From positions 744,001-808,000 of the forward strand of contig NZ_CP015163.1 of the NCBI RefSeq assembly GCF_003312875.1: a DNA stretch of 64,000 nt, given 5' to 3'. Under the pieces are notes generated by a model, which was not told where the DNA came from, ran no database searches, and was given only the letters and a program-made list of their open reading frames with translations. Each line of letters opens with the position of its first letter. Position 1 is the stretch's first letter. A program made the translations under genes and the position numbers. Positions 52,816-61,953 of the stretch are shown here, piece by piece. This stretch comes from Amycolatopsis albispora. GTDB lineage: Bacteria > Actinomycetota > Actinomycetes > Mycobacteriales > Pseudonocardiaceae.

Positions 52816-53408
52816 CGGAAACCCGGCTGCCCAGCGGACGCCACCACCTCAGCCGCGACGAGGTGGTCGGCGTGCAGCGGGCGCGGATGCTGCGGGCCGC
52901 CGCCGAGGTGATGGCCGAGCACGGTTATCCGGGCACCACGGTCGCCGCCGTCATCAAGCGCGCCGGTGTTTCGCGGGAGACGTTCTACCAGCAGTTCCCC
53001 AACAAGCAGGCGTGCTTCGTGGCGGCGCTCGAAGGCGCGATCGACCTGCTGGCGTCGGCGGTGGAACCGGTGTCGGCGGGCTCTCCGCTCGAACGCTTCG
53101 ACCGGTTCCTCGGCGCGTATCTTGGTGCGCTGGCGGAAAACCCCGCGCTCGCCCGGCTTTTCCTCATCGAAACCTACGCCGCGGGCCCGGAAGCGATGCG
53201 TCGACGACTGGAGTTGCAGCAGCACTTCGTCGAACTGCTCGTGGTGACCTTCGGCGCGCGTTCACCGCGGGAACGCTTCGCCTGCCAGGCGCTCGTCGGC
53301 TCGATCGTTTCGCTGGTGACCGCGCGCTTTGTCGAGGGTGACGTCGAGGGCCTCGCCGGACTCCGCGAGCCGATCGCCGGCCTCGCCCGCGACCTGCTTG
53401 TCCGCTAA
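52812..53408 (+). CDS. TetR-family transcriptional regulator
   Basis: A 198-residue regulator with helix-turn-helix TTVAAVIKRAGVSRETFYQQF at about 41-61, followed by PNKQACFVAALEGAIDLL and a helical ligand domain. It is the last gene of the SDR-CMD-TetR operon and so probably controls its own expression through the perfect palindrome at 51397-51420. Its N-terminal arm (RLPSGRHHLSRDEVVGVQ) is slightly longer than usual. Confidence 0.88.
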   Translation: MTETRLPSGRHHLSRDEVVGVQRARMLRAAAEVMAEHGYPGTTVAAVIKRAGVSRETFYQQFPNKQACFVAALEGAIDLLASAVEPVSAGSPLERFDRFLGAYLGALAENPALARLFLIETYAAGPEAMRRRLELQQHFVELLVVTFGARSPRERFACQALVGSIVSLVTARFVEGDVEGLAGLREPIAGLARDLLVR

Positions 53409-53476
53409 CGGTCAATCCGGGACCGGCCCCGGCGATCGGTGCCACGGTGAGCGCGCAGGTGAACCGGAAGGAAGTC

Positions 53477-53962
53477 ATGCACGCCAGGAAACTCGCCGCC
53501 GCGCTCGCCGTGGTCGTCCCGCTCGCCGGCTGTGTCGGCTGCGGAAGCGAGGCACCACCCGCCGCCGCCCCCACCGCCGCCGCCCTCAGCACCACCGTCC
53601 CCACCACCGCCTTGTCCACCCCGGCTCCGCCCACGCCCACCACCCCGCCCACCACGACGACCACCGCTTCGGCGCCGCCGCCCAAGCCCGCCGACGGCAC
53701 GAACCTGGGCGCCTGCTCGGACGGCACCTGCGAGGTCGAGGTGAAGGCCGGTGACGTCATCCGCATCGGCAACCAGGTCAAGGCCACCCCGAAGATCACC
53801 GCGCTGACCATTCTGGACGTCGGCGAGAGCGGCCTGACGGTCAATCTCTCCGGCGGCATGACCACCACCATCAGCGGCGGCATCACCATCAACGACGCGC
53901 TCAACCTCGACACCCTCCACGTCGCCGACGGCCGTGCGGTGATCAAGCTGTCCCCGGCGTAG
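53477..53962 (+). CDS. Putative lipoprotein with Pro/Thr-rich linker
   Basis: A 161-residue exported protein. MHARKLAAALAVVVPLAGC is a lipoprotein signal with the acylated Cys at 19. A low-complexity Ala/Thr/Pro linker (about 27-70) leads to a compact domain of some 85 residues rich in beta strands (DGTCEVEVKAGDVIRIG, GLTVNLSGGMTTTISGG), with one Cys pair (ACSDGTC). ATG 53477 follows GGAAGGAAG. The domain is not recognised; it is likely a surface protein anchored to the membrane. Confidence 0.75.
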   Translation: MHARKLAAALAVVVPLAGCVGCGSEAPPAAAPTAAALSTTVPTTALSTPAPPTPTTPPTTTTTASAPPPKPADGTNLGACSDGTCEVEVKAGDVIRIGNQVKATPKITALTILDVGESGLTVNLSGGMTTTISGGITINDALNLDTLHVADGRAVIKLSPA

Positions 53963-53993
53963 CCACTCGTGCCCGGGACGGCAGACTGTGCGC

Positions 53994-55148
53994 ATGGCTG
54001 CTTCGTGGACCACGACGCCCATCACCGCCGAGCTGGTGCGTGGCGCGATCGAACTGGAACGCACCGAGCACGGTGTGCTGCCCCATCGGCTCCCGGCGTG
54101 GGCGCGGGAGCAGTGCGCCGACGGTCAGCTGGCCATGGCCGAGGCCCAGCCGTCCGGTGTGCGGGTGGTCTTCCGCAGCGCCGCCACCACCATCGAGCTG
54201 GACACGCTGCGCACCAGGGTCGGCTACCGCGACCTCCCGCTGCGTCCTGACGGCCGGTACGACCTGATCGTCGACGGCGCCGCCGCCGGGCAGGCGAGCA
54301 CCACCGGCGGCAAGGTCCAGTTGCTGGACATGGCCACCGGTGCCGTCGAGGTCCAGCCGGGCCCGGTCGGCACGGTCTGCTTCGACGGCCTGCCCGACCG
54401 GGCGAAGGATGTCGAGATCTGGCTGCCGCACACGGAAATCACCGAACTGGCCGAGCTGCGCACCGACGCCCCGATCGAACCGGCGCCGGACCGGGGCCGC
54501 CGGGTGTGGCTGCACCACGGCAGCTCGGTCAGCCAGGGCTCGAACGCCGCCAGCCCGGCCACCACCTGGCCCGCACTGGCCGCCGCCCGCGGGAACGTCG
54601 AACTGATCAACCTCGGTTTCGGCGGCAGCGCGCTGCTCGATCCCTTCACCGCGCGCACCATGCGCGACACCCCGGCCGACCTGATCAGCGTCAAGCTCGG
54701 CATCAACCTGGTCAACGCCGACCTGATGCGCCTGCGTGCCTTCGGCCCCGCCGTGCACGGGTTCCTCGACACCATCCGCGAAGGCCATCCGGCCACTCCG
54801 TTGCTAGTGGTTTCCTCCATTCTGTGCCCAATCCACGAGACCACCCCGGGCCCGGGCGCGGTCGATTTCAGCGACGGCACCCTGCGGTTCCGCGCCACCG
54901 GCGACCCCGCCGAAAGCACCGCCGGAAAGCTCACGCTGACCGTCGTCCGCGAAGAGCTCGCCCGCATCGTGACGCAGCGCGCCGACCCCAACCTGCACTA
55001 TCTCGACGGCCGCGAACTCTACGGCGAGGCGGACGCCGCCGAGCTGCCGCTGCCCGACCGGCTGCACCCGGACGCCGCCGCCCACCAGCGCATCGGCACC
55101 CGCTTCGTCACCCTGGCCTTCGGCCCCGGCGGCCCCTTCGCGGGCTGA
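53994..55148 (+). CDS. SGNH/GDSL-family hydrolase
   Basis: A 384-residue esterase-like protein. Residues 1-170 are a beta-rich lead domain; the SGNH core begins at VWLHHGSSVSQGSNA near 180 (block I, nucleophile Ser), continues with NLGFGGSALL (block II, Gly), VKLGINLVNAD (block III) and ends with LPDRLHPDAAAHQR (block V, Asp and His). No signal peptide was seen. The shape is like two-domain carbohydrate esterases and unnamed actinobacterial SGNH proteins. ATG 53994 is used; a GTG two codons earlier is possible. Confidence 0.85.
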   Translation: MAASWTTTPITAELVRGAIELERTEHGVLPHRLPAWAREQCADGQLAMAEAQPSGVRVVFRSAATTIELDTLRTRVGYRDLPLRPDGRYDLIVDGAAAGQASTTGGKVQLLDMATGAVEVQPGPVGTVCFDGLPDRAKDVEIWLPHTEITELAELRTDAPIEPAPDRGRRVWLHHGSSVSQGSNAASPATTWPALAAARGNVELINLGFGGSALLDPFTARTMRDTPADLISVKLGINLVNADLMRLRAFGPAVHGFLDTIREGHPATPLLVVSSILCPIHETTPGPGAVDFSDGTLRFRATGDPAESTAGKLTLTVVREELARIVTQRADPNLHYLDGRELYGEADAAELPLPDRLHPDAAAHQRIGTRFVTLAFGPGGPFAG

Positions 55149-55172
55149 GCCGGGCACCGCTCCGCGGGTGTC

Positions 55173-55553
55173 CTATGTGGACGGCTGCAGCCAGCCGCAC
55201 ACCACCAGCACCAGGCAGTGCTCGTGGTCGACCACGGCCCGGAGCCGCTGATCCCCGCTGTGTGCGTGGAACAGCTGCTCGGACATCAGCAGGACGAGCG
55301 GGTCACGCGCGGACGCCGTCTTGAGCGCCGCTTTGCACAGTGCCGGTACCGACCGGAACCGCCGCTGGATCGGCACCTCCAGATCACGTGCCCCGGTCAG
55401 CCCGATGTCGGTGAAGTTGCCCGCCGTCCACACCGCCGCTGCCGCGTGCCCGGCCAGCCGCGCGCGTAGCTGGCTCGGCTTGCAGCGGTGCACCTCGCTG
55501 ATCCGCACGAGGCGGCCGGCATCGCGCGCCGGCTGACGGAACGGCCAGTGCAC
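55173..55553 (-). CDS. Hypothetical protein
   Basis: A protein of about 126 residues from GTG 55553, with AGGAGG upstream at a somewhat long spacing; a longer frame starts at 55586. It has basic segments (VHRCKPSQLRARLAGH) and a VLLMSEQLFHAHSGDQRLRA stretch ahead of a hydrophobic C-terminus (CLVLVVCGWL). Four cysteines and several histidines are present. I recognise no family. It lies convergent to the SGNH gene with a 24-base gap. Confidence 0.5.
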   Translation of the reverse strand: MHWPFRQPARDAGRLVRISEVHRCKPSQLRARLAGHAAAAVWTAGNFTDIGLTGARDLEVPIQRRFRSVPALCKAALKTASARDPLVLLMSEQLFHAHSGDQRLRAVVDHEHCLVLVVCGWLQPST

Positions 55554-55672
55554 GTCGAGGCGACCTCCTGAGCGGCGTCGGCGCATTTTGCACCCAGCAG
55601 GGTACGGCCATCACCCTCACCCGTCCGCCGGTTCACCCGATTCACCCGACTGCGTCCGAAATCAGCCCCGGC

Positions 55673-56320
55673 TCACAGCTCGTTGGCGTCGCGGGCCAGG
55701 ATCGCCGCCTGGACCCGGTTGCTCAGCCCGAGCTTGGCCAGCGACCGGCTCACGTGCGATTTCACCGTGGCCTCGCTCATCATCAACTCCTTTCCGATCT
55801 CGGCGTTCGACAGTCCCTGGGCGATCGCGTTGATCACCCCGCGCTCCCGGTCGGTCAGTGCGCTCAGCTTCTCCCTCGCCCGGCGAGCCCGTTCCGGGTG
55901 CCGTTCGGTGAACGCGGTGATCAGTCGCTTCGTCACCGTCGGCGCCAGCATCGCGTTGCCCGCCGCCACCGTGCGGATCGCCGCGGTCAGCTCGGTCGGC
56001 GGCGTGTCCTTGAGCAGGAACCCGGCTGCCCCCGCTCGCAACGCCCGGTGCACGTAGTCGTCCAGGTCGAAGGTGGTCAGCATGATCACCTTCGGTGGCC
56101 GTTCCAGCCCGGCCACCTGCTCCAGCGCCCGGAGCCCGTCCAGCCCGGGCATCCGGATGTCCATCAACAGCACGTCCGGCCGGTACCGCATCGCCGCCTC
56201 CACCGCCGCCCGCCCGTCTTCGGCCTCGGCCACCACCTCCAGATCTGGTGCCGGGTCGAGCAGGCCGCGCAACCCGGCCCGGACGAGCGCCTCGTCGTCG
56301 GCGATCACCACCTTGATCAC
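55673..56320 (-). CDS. NarL/FixJ-family response regulator
   Basis: A 215-residue regulator. The receiver domain keeps IADDE, the phosphoacceptor Asp in LLMDIRMPGLDG near 54 and Lys in FLLKDTPP; the LuxR helix-turn-helix (about 148-205) has LTDRERGVINAIAQGLSN and ATVKSHVSRSLAKLGL. GTG 56320 overlaps the histidine kinase stop by 4 bases. The pair lies divergent to a MacB/FtsX-type ABC exporter, which it probably controls, as similar pairs do in response to envelope stress or peptides. Confidence 0.92.
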   Translation of the reverse strand: MIKVVIADDEALVRAGLRGLLDPAPDLEVVAEAEDGRAAVEAAMRYRPDVLLMDIRMPGLDGLRALEQVAGLERPPKVIMLTTFDLDDYVHRALRAGAAGFLLKDTPPTELTAAIRTVAAGNAMLAPTVTKRLITAFTERHPERARRAREKLSALTDRERGVINAIAQGLSNAEIGKELMMSEATVKSHVSRSLAKLGLSNRVQAAILARDANEL

Positions 56321-57516
56321 CGTCGCACCTGCTCCGCGTAGGGCAGTCGCGCGGTCACCAGCCAGCCACCGCGGTCACAACTCGACGAGTGGAAGATCCC
56401 GCCGACCAGTTCCACGCGTTCCCGCAGGCCCAGCAACCCCAGTCCGTTGCCGGGCAGCGGTTCCGGTCGCTCGGCCGGTGCCGCGTTGTGCACCTTCACC
56501 TCGAGGGCGTGCCCCACCGATCTCAGTTCGACTTCGGTTTCCACCGCGCCGGCGTGCTTGTGCACATTGGTCAGCGCCTCCCGCACCACCTGGTACGCCG
56601 TCTGCGCCACCATCGGGGACACGGACGGCAGTACGGTGTCGTCGCGCCACCGCACCGGAATCCCGGCTGCCCGTGAGTCGTCCACCAGCTCGCCGATCTC
56701 CGCCAAAGTGGACGGCGGCTGCGTGGTCGTCCCGGCCACCTCACTGGTGCGGAGCACACCGAGCACCTCACGCAGCTGCGACAGCGCTTCGCGCCCGGTC
56801 GTCCTGATCAGCGCGGCCGTTTCCGCCGTTTTCTTCTCCTTCGTGTTCACCTCCAGCACGCCGGCGTGCAACACCATCAGCGACACCCGGTGTGCGACCA
56901 CGTCGTGCATCTCCTGTGCTATCCGCGAGCGCTCGCGCGCACGAACTTCACGGACCTGCGTGGTGTGCTGCAACCGTTCCTGGGCGGCTTGCTTGCGCAG
57001 TCCGGCCACCACCTGCCGCCTCGTCTCGATCAGCAAGCCGACCACCAGCGGCAGCAGCACGAACAGCGCGATACCACCGGTAGCCGCCGGCAGCTGCGAC
57101 CACCCCCGGCGCGGCAGGCCCAGTGCCGCGCCGAGCACCTCCGGCAGCATGGCCACCGCACTGGCGGCCACGGTGTATATGGCCAGGTGCGCCGGGCGCC
57201 GGTAGGTGAGGCCCGCCAGATAGGACGTCACCAGCAGGGGCGCCCCGGCCGAGGTCAGTACCGTCACCACCGGCATGACCGTGAAGAGCATCGACTTCCG
57301 CCAGAGCCCCACCAGCAACGTCCCCATGGTGGACACCGTCGTCAGGATCTGCAGTGCCCGGACGGTGTCCTCGTTCTCCTTCACCATCCACACGAGCAGC
57401 GTCCCGGGCCCCCACGGCAGCATCATGCCCAGCAGCAGGACGAAGGCAAGGACCGTGAATTCGGTCTTGCCCATGTCCCGGGGTAGTGGGCGCAGCAGCC
57501 CTTCGACGATCCGCAC
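56317..57516 (-). CDS. Sensor histidine kinase (HisKA_3)
   Basis: A 399-residue kinase with about five membrane segments in the first 175 residues, a short coiled linker (QERLQHTTQVREVRARERS), the phosphoacceptor motif IAQEMHDVVAHRVSLMVLHA near 200 and an HATPase domain with REALTNVHKHAG and NGLGLLGLRERVELVGG. GTG 57516 gives MRIVEGLLRPLP; other starts are possible in the long upstream frame. It partners the overlapping NarL-type regulator. Confidence 0.9.
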   Translation of the reverse strand: MRIVEGLLRPLPRDMGKTEFTVLAFVLLLGMMLPWGPGTLLVWMVKENEDTVRALQILTTVSTMGTLLVGLWRKSMLFTVMPVVTVLTSAGAPLLVTSYLAGLTYRRPAHLAIYTVAASAVAMLPEVLGAALGLPRRGWSQLPAATGGIALFVLLPLVVGLLIETRRQVVAGLRKQAAQERLQHTTQVREVRARERSRIAQEMHDVVAHRVSLMVLHAGVLEVNTKEKKTAETAALIRTTGREALSQLREVLGVLRTSEVAGTTTQPPSTLAEIGELVDDSRAAGIPVRWRDDTVLPSVSPMVAQTAYQVVREALTNVHKHAGAVETEVELRSVGHALEVKVHNAAPAERPEPLPGNGLGLLGLRERVELVGGIFHSSSCDRGGWLVTARLPYAEQVRR

Positions 57517-57646
57517 ACAGCGAGCGTATCGGCGCGGGCGGGCCGCCCCATCGTTCTGAAGTAGGCACGATGGTGTCTCTTTAGTTGGAGGCGCGATCGA
57601 CTTCCGGCCGAGGCCGCGCCCGGCCCCGCCGCCCGACCATGGGGCC

Positions 57647-58342
57647 ATGACAGAAACAGCCAGCGCGATCGTCGTTCGCGGGCTCACCAAGGTCTACGGC
57701 TCCGGCGAGACCGAGGTGGCCGCGTTGCGCGGAATCGACGTGACCTTCCGGCGCGGTGAGTTCACCGCCATCATGGGCCCGTCCGGCTCCGGGAAGTCCA
57801 CCCTCATGCACTGTGCCGCGGGGCTGGACCGGCCGACCACCGGCCGGCTCCTGCTCGACGGCACCGACCTGGCCACCTTGTCCGACGACGCGCTGACCGA
57901 ACTGCGGCGGGACCGCATCGGGTTCGTCTTCCAGGCGTTCAACCTGCTGCCGACACTCACCGCGCTGGAGAACATCACCCTGCCGCTCGACCTGGCCGGC
58001 CGCCGCGCCGATCCGCGGCTGCTGGACCGGCTCGTCGGCACGCTGAAACTGGACGACCGGCTCGGCCACCGCCCGGGCCAGCTTTCCGGCGGGCAGCAGC
58101 AGCGCGTGGCCTGCGCACGCGCGCTGATCACCGGGCCCGCGGTGGTCTTCGCCGACGAGCCGACCGGCGCGCTGGACTCCGGCAGTTCCGCCGAACTGCT
58201 GCGGTTCCTGCGGACCAGTGTGGACGAACTCGGCCAGACCATCGTGATGGTCACCCACGACACCGCCGCCGCGGACTACGCGGACCGGGTGCTGCTGCTC
58301 TCCGACGGTGTGCTCGCCGGTGACCGGAGTGCGGTGCGATGA
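57647..58342 (+). CDS. ABC transporter ATP-binding protein, MacB/LolD/SalY type
   Basis: A 231-residue ATPase. Walker A GPSGSGKST is near 44-52, the Q-loop FQAFNLLPTLTALENI near 95, the signature LSGGQQQRVACARAL near 145, Walker B VVFADEPTGALDS near 165 and the H-loop MVTHD near 203. GALDSGSS after Walker B is typical of the FtsX-permease-linked group. It overlaps the permease gene by 4 bases and is divergent from the two-component genes. The cargo is likely a lipid, peptide or antibiotic. Confidence 0.92.
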   Translation: MTETASAIVVRGLTKVYGSGETEVAALRGIDVTFRRGEFTAIMGPSGSGKSTLMHCAAGLDRPTTGRLLLDGTDLATLSDDALTELRRDRIGFVFQAFNLLPTLTALENITLPLDLAGRRADPRLLDRLVGTLKLDDRLGHRPGQLSGGQQQRVACARALITGPAVVFADEPTGALDSGSSAELLRFLRTSVDELGQTIVMVTHDTAAADYADRVLLLSDGVLAGDRSAVR

Positions 58343-60792
58343 TCCGGGCGGCACTACGGGATTTGTTCTCGCACAAGGGAAGGCTGGTCGCCACGCTGTG
58401 TGCGATCGCACTCGGCGTCGCGGCCACCGTGGCGGGCTGGGCACTGGCCGATTCGATCACCGCGACGCTGGCCGAACGGCCGGTCCGGGACGGCACCGGG
58501 GCCTGGGTGAGCACCAGCACCGGGGCCGCGCTCACCGAGGCCGACCGCGGCCGCCTCGCGGCGGCGCCGGGCGTCCAGGGCGCGGCCGGGGTGCGTGTCG
58601 GACACGCGGGCCTGGTCGGGCCGGACGGCAAGCTGGTCCGGTCGGCCACCGCGCCGGACCGTGCCGGGACCAACTGGGACAACACCGGCCGGTTCCGGCT
58701 CACCGCGGGCACGGCGCCGGGTGCTGCTGAGGTGGCGGTGCACCGGGCGGACGCGGAGCGGGCCGGGCTCGCACCGGGGCAGAGCGTGCGTGTCCTGCTC
58801 GGTGAAGGGCGAGCCGAGCAGGTGCGGGTCGCCGGGGTGTTCGACTACCTGACGATGGGCCCGGATTCCGGCGACGCCGCCGACGTGGTGCCGTCGGTCG
58901 CGTATCCGGAACCCGCCGCCGGGGACCGGTTCGGTGCCGGGTACCACCGCATCGAACTGGTGCTGGCCCCTGGCGCGAGTCCGCCCGCGATGGCGCCGGG
59001 GCAGCAGGTGGCCACCGGTGCCGAGTTGGCTGCGGCGGCACGGGCGGACATCGAGGCTTCGCGCACCGACCTGCGGCTCACCGTGCTGCCGCTGGCGGCG
59101 ATCGCGCTGCTGGCCGGGATGTTCGTCATCGGCAACACCTTCACCGTGCTGATCACCCAGCGCACGCGGCAGCTGGCGCTGCTGCGCGCGGTCGGTGCGA
59201 CCCGGCGGCAGGTGCGCCGCACGGTGATCGCCGAAGCGGCGGTGCTCGGGCTGGCCGGTGGCACCCTCGGCTGCCTGCTCGGCACGGGTCTGGGGCCGGT
59301 GGTGCTCGCGCTGCTCCAGCCGGACGAGGAGATGGTGTACCGGGTCTCGCCGCTGGCTATCGGCCTCGGTTACCTCGTTGCGATCGGGGTCACCGTGCTT
59401 GCCGCTTACGGCCCGGCGCGACGAGCGTCGAAGGTGACTCCGATGGCCGCCCTGCGCAGTGACCCGGTGCTGGGTGGGCGGGCGTTCACCGGCCGTACGG
59501 TGGCGGGTGCGGTGTTGCTCGCGGCCGCGGTGGCGGGCGTGCTCGCGACCGCGGATCCGTCCTCGGAGAACCTGCCGCGGATCGTCGGCCTGGTGTCGGC
59601 CGCCGCCGGAGCGGGCGGACTGCTGCTGCTCACCCCGGCGCTGGCCGCGCTGTGCTTCCGCCGGTTCCGGCGGGGCAGCCCGGCGGCCCGGCTCGGGGTG
59701 CGCAACGCGGCCAGGGATCCACGCCGGACCGCGGGTTCGGCGGCCGCGATCACCGTCGGGTTGGGGCTGGTGTGCGCGTTCGGCACGCTGAGCGCGACGC
59801 TGACCGAGCTGATCGCCTCGACCATCCGGGCGAACGTGCCGGTGACCACCACGGTGCTGCGGCCCGCGGCCGGTGGTCAGGCCGTACTCGGGCCCGGGGA
59901 TCTGGCCAGGCTCAGCGAGGTGCCTGGGGTGACTGCGGTGGCGGGTAGCCGCGACCGGCTCGCCGATATTTCCTATCCCGGTGGGGAAACCCAGCGCAAT
60001 GTCTCGGCGATCGAGCCGTCGGCGCTGACCGGCGTGCTGTCCCCGCAGATCACCGCGGGCGACGCGGACCTGACCCGTGGTGTGGTGGTTTCCCGCAACC
60101 AGGCAGACATGCTCGGGCTGGGCGTGGGAGATCCGATCACCCTGCGGCCGGGGGCCGGAAGCCCGATCGCCACGCGGGTGACCGGGGTTTACGAGGCGAC
60201 CGAACTGCAGGCGAGCATCTACTACGACCTGGCGCTGGCGCCCGCCGAAGTCCGTGACCGAATCAGCCTGGGTTACGCGACGGGAGTCGACCCGGCGGCG
60301 GTGCGCAAGTCGATCGAAGCAGCCTTCGCGGACCGGCCGGACGTGCTGGTCACCGACCGGGAAGGACTCGCCGAACAAGGCATCGAGTCACAGCGGCTCG
60401 CGTTTGTGTTGCTGTACGCGATGTTCGGCGTGGCCGTGGTGATCGCCGTGTTCGGTGTGGTGAACACGCTGGCCCTGTCCGTGTTGGAGCGCACCCGGGA
60501 AATCGGCATGATGCGGGCGATCGGCGCTTCCCGGTCGCTGGTCCGGCGCATGGTCCAGGCCGAGAGCATCGCGATCTCGCTGTTCGGCGCGGGTCTCGGA
60601 GTGGTCACCGGCCTCGGGGCGGGCACGGTGATGCAGCACGCCATGCTCGGCCAGTCACTCGGGGACGCCTCAGTGCCGCTGGATGTGATCGCGATCTGCC
60701 TCCTGGGCATGGTGCTCGCCGCCGTACTGGCCGCCCTGTGGCCCGCCCGACGTGCAGCAAGAACGGAGGTGCTACCCGCAATCGCCCCCTAA
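58339..60792 (+). CDS. FtsX-like ABC transporter permease
   Basis: An 817-residue permease with the duplicated MacB-type plan. It has one N-terminal segment (KGRLVATLCAIALGVAATVA), a large extracellular domain to about 240, an FtsX core of three segments (about 245-365), a second set with another extracellular domain (about 490-670) and a final FtsX core ending PARRAARTEVLPAIAP. The loop motifs RTRQLALLRAVGATRRQV and RTREIGMMRAIGASRSLV mark the two halves. A single polypeptide thus supplies both transmembrane halves. Stop at 60792; a gene-free repeat region follows. Confidence 0.92.
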   Translation: MIRAALRDLFSHKGRLVATLCAIALGVAATVAGWALADSITATLAERPVRDGTGAWVSTSTGAALTEADRGRLAAAPGVQGAAGVRVGHAGLVGPDGKLVRSATAPDRAGTNWDNTGRFRLTAGTAPGAAEVAVHRADAERAGLAPGQSVRVLLGEGRAEQVRVAGVFDYLTMGPDSGDAADVVPSVAYPEPAAGDRFGAGYHRIELVLAPGASPPAMAPGQQVATGAELAAAARADIEASRTDLRLTVLPLAAIALLAGMFVIGNTFTVLITQRTRQLALLRAVGATRRQVRRTVIAEAAVLGLAGGTLGCLLGTGLGPVVLALLQPDEEMVYRVSPLAIGLGYLVAIGVTVLAAYGPARRASKVTPMAALRSDPVLGGRAFTGRTVAGAVLLAAAVAGVLATADPSSENLPRIVGLVSAAAGAGGLLLLTPALAALCFRRFRRGSPAARLGVRNAARDPRRTAGSAAAITVGLGLVCAFGTLSATLTELIASTIRANVPVTTTVLRPAAGGQAVLGPGDLARLSEVPGVTAVAGSRDRLADISYPGGETQRNVSAIEPSALTGVLSPQITAGDADLTRGVVVSRNQADMLGLGVGDPITLRPGAGSPIATRVTGVYEATELQASIYYDLALAPAEVRDRISLGYATGVDPAAVRKSIEAAFADRPDVLVTDREGLAEQGIESQRLAFVLLYAMFGVAVVIAVFGVVNTLALSVLERTREIGMMRAIGASRSLVRRMVQAESIAISLFGAGLGVVTGLGAGTVMQHAMLGQSLGDASVPLDVIAICLLGMVLAAVLAALWPARRAARTEVLPAIAP

Positions 60793-60862
60793 CCCCAAAT
60801 CCCGACGTCAGCCCAGAAACCCGGCAGGCCCAAGCACCCAAGGGCGCTCGACCGGCCGCGAC

Positions 60863-60975
60863 TCCCGGCCGTACGCAGCCGACCGATCGCTTCGTGCCCC
60901 CGGCGGGCGTGGTCACGTTGAGGTACAGGCAGTCCTCGTTCGTGCTGCCCTGCGGTGCTTCCGGGCCCTCTTGAC
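60863..60975 (-). pseudogene. Short relic of a type-B carboxylesterase
   Basis: On the minus strand, about 33 codons read GPEAPQGSTNEDCLYLNV and then TTPAGGTK. NEDCLYLNV with a following TP is the hallmark segment of type-B carboxylesterases/para-nitrobenzyl esterases. Neither the oxyanion loop nor the nucleophile region is nearby, and no start is seen. The relic lies between the permease stop and the tandem repeat array, so an esterase gene was probably lost here, perhaps when the array formed. Confidence 0.6.
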
Positions 60976-61594
60976 AAAGAATCCCGGCGTGACACAGCGA
61001 AAGACCGGACGAGCGACCGAGGGCGATCGGTCGGCCAGGGCGACTGCCAGGCGCGAGCGGCCGACCGATCACTCTCAAACAAGAGAATCCCGGCTTGGCA
61101 CAGCAGAAGGCCAGGGCGAGCGACCGGGGGTGAGCGGCGGTCAGGCGAATTCGAGGTGTAGAGGGCCGGGCGACCGCCGCCTAGCAAGAAATCCCGGCGT
61201 GGCGCGGTGGAAGGCCGGGACGAGCGACCGGGGGTGAGCGGCGGTCAGGCGAATCCGGGGCGTAGATCGCCGGGCGACCGCCCTCTGACAAGAGAATCCC
61301 GGCTTGGTCCAGCGGAAGGCCAGTGGAGAGAGACCGAGGTCGATCGATCGGCAAGGGCGGCCCTCGGGCGTAAGCGGCCGACCGATCAGTCTCTAACACG
61401 CGAATCCCGGTGTGGCTTAGCGAAACCCGGAGGGGTGAGAGACCGAGTGCGAGCGTGCGGTCAGGCCGAATCCCGGACGTTAGTCGCCGGGCGATCGTCC
61501 GCTAACAAAAGAATCTCGGCGTGGCGTAGCGGAAACCGAGGGCGATCGGTCGGTCAGGGTGGCCCGGGCGTAAGGGACTGGGCGATCGCCACGC
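60964..61594. repeat. Tandem array of six ~105-bp structured repeats
   Basis: Imperfect units begin at 60980, 61086, 61190, 61295, 61403 and 61512 (lengths 106, 104, 105, 108, 109, then about 83), each opening with AATCCCGGCGTGGC or a close variant and ending near a CTNACAAGAG-like tail; a tail copy also precedes unit 1. Each unit can form hairpin A near its start (unit 3: 61192-61198 with 61214-61220) and hairpin B in its second half (unit 1: 61025-61036 with 61059-61070; unit 2: 61134-61142 with 61172-61180; unit 3: 61240-61246 with 61276-61282; unit 4: 61342-61352 with 61377-61387; unit 6: 61541-61548 with 61583-61590). No coding frame is shared by the units. Confidence 0.9.
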
Positions 61595-61784
61595 ATCCCG
61601 GGCGCCCTGTTGGCCGCAGTTGCCGCCAGCAGGGCGGCCGAGCCGATTGGCACGCCCTCGGTGACCAGCGCCCAACACCCGCCCTGGTACGGAACCGGGG
61701 CCACCCACCAGCACGACGACGGCCTCGCGAGCGGACCCAGACGATCGACCACAAAGGACACTTCCGGGTCCGCTTCTCCGTCTG

Positions 61785-61819
61785 CTCGACGTGTCCGGAC
61801 TGGCGCCGGACACGTCGAG
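61785..61819. repeat. Perfect 14-bp inverted repeat
   Basis: CTCGACGTGTCCGG at 61785-61798 and its exact inverse at 61806-61819 flank a seven-base loop. It is the strongest isolated hairpin outside the E family and lies between the two AAGGACAC motif copies. It contains GTGTCC/GGACAC, which recurs in the nearby hairpin at 61954-61972. Function unknown; a terminator is possible. Confidence 0.8.
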
Positions 61820-61953
61820 TACAACCGACAAGCATCTTTGATCGCCGACAGAAGGCGGGACTGCAGTGCCCGCTGACCACGGTGTTGCCCCGATGGGAGT
61901 GCCAGGCGACGCCGATTCGGCTACGGCCAGCTTCGCGAACGGCCGGGCTCGAG

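Noticed and set aside
60789..61399. Short minus-strand ORFs in the repeat array sharing an AGIL-containing peptide
   Set aside because: The shared peptide follows from the DNA repeat; frames break between units and there are no ribosome sites.
60964..61594. CRISPR array
   Set aside because: Units are about 105 bp and similar along their whole length, with no short identical repeats separated by unique spacers and no cas genes nearby.
61480..61880. A minus-strand gene containing a PYQGGCWALVTEG segment
   Set aside because: The frame runs into the repeat array, has no start signal and no family could be recognised.
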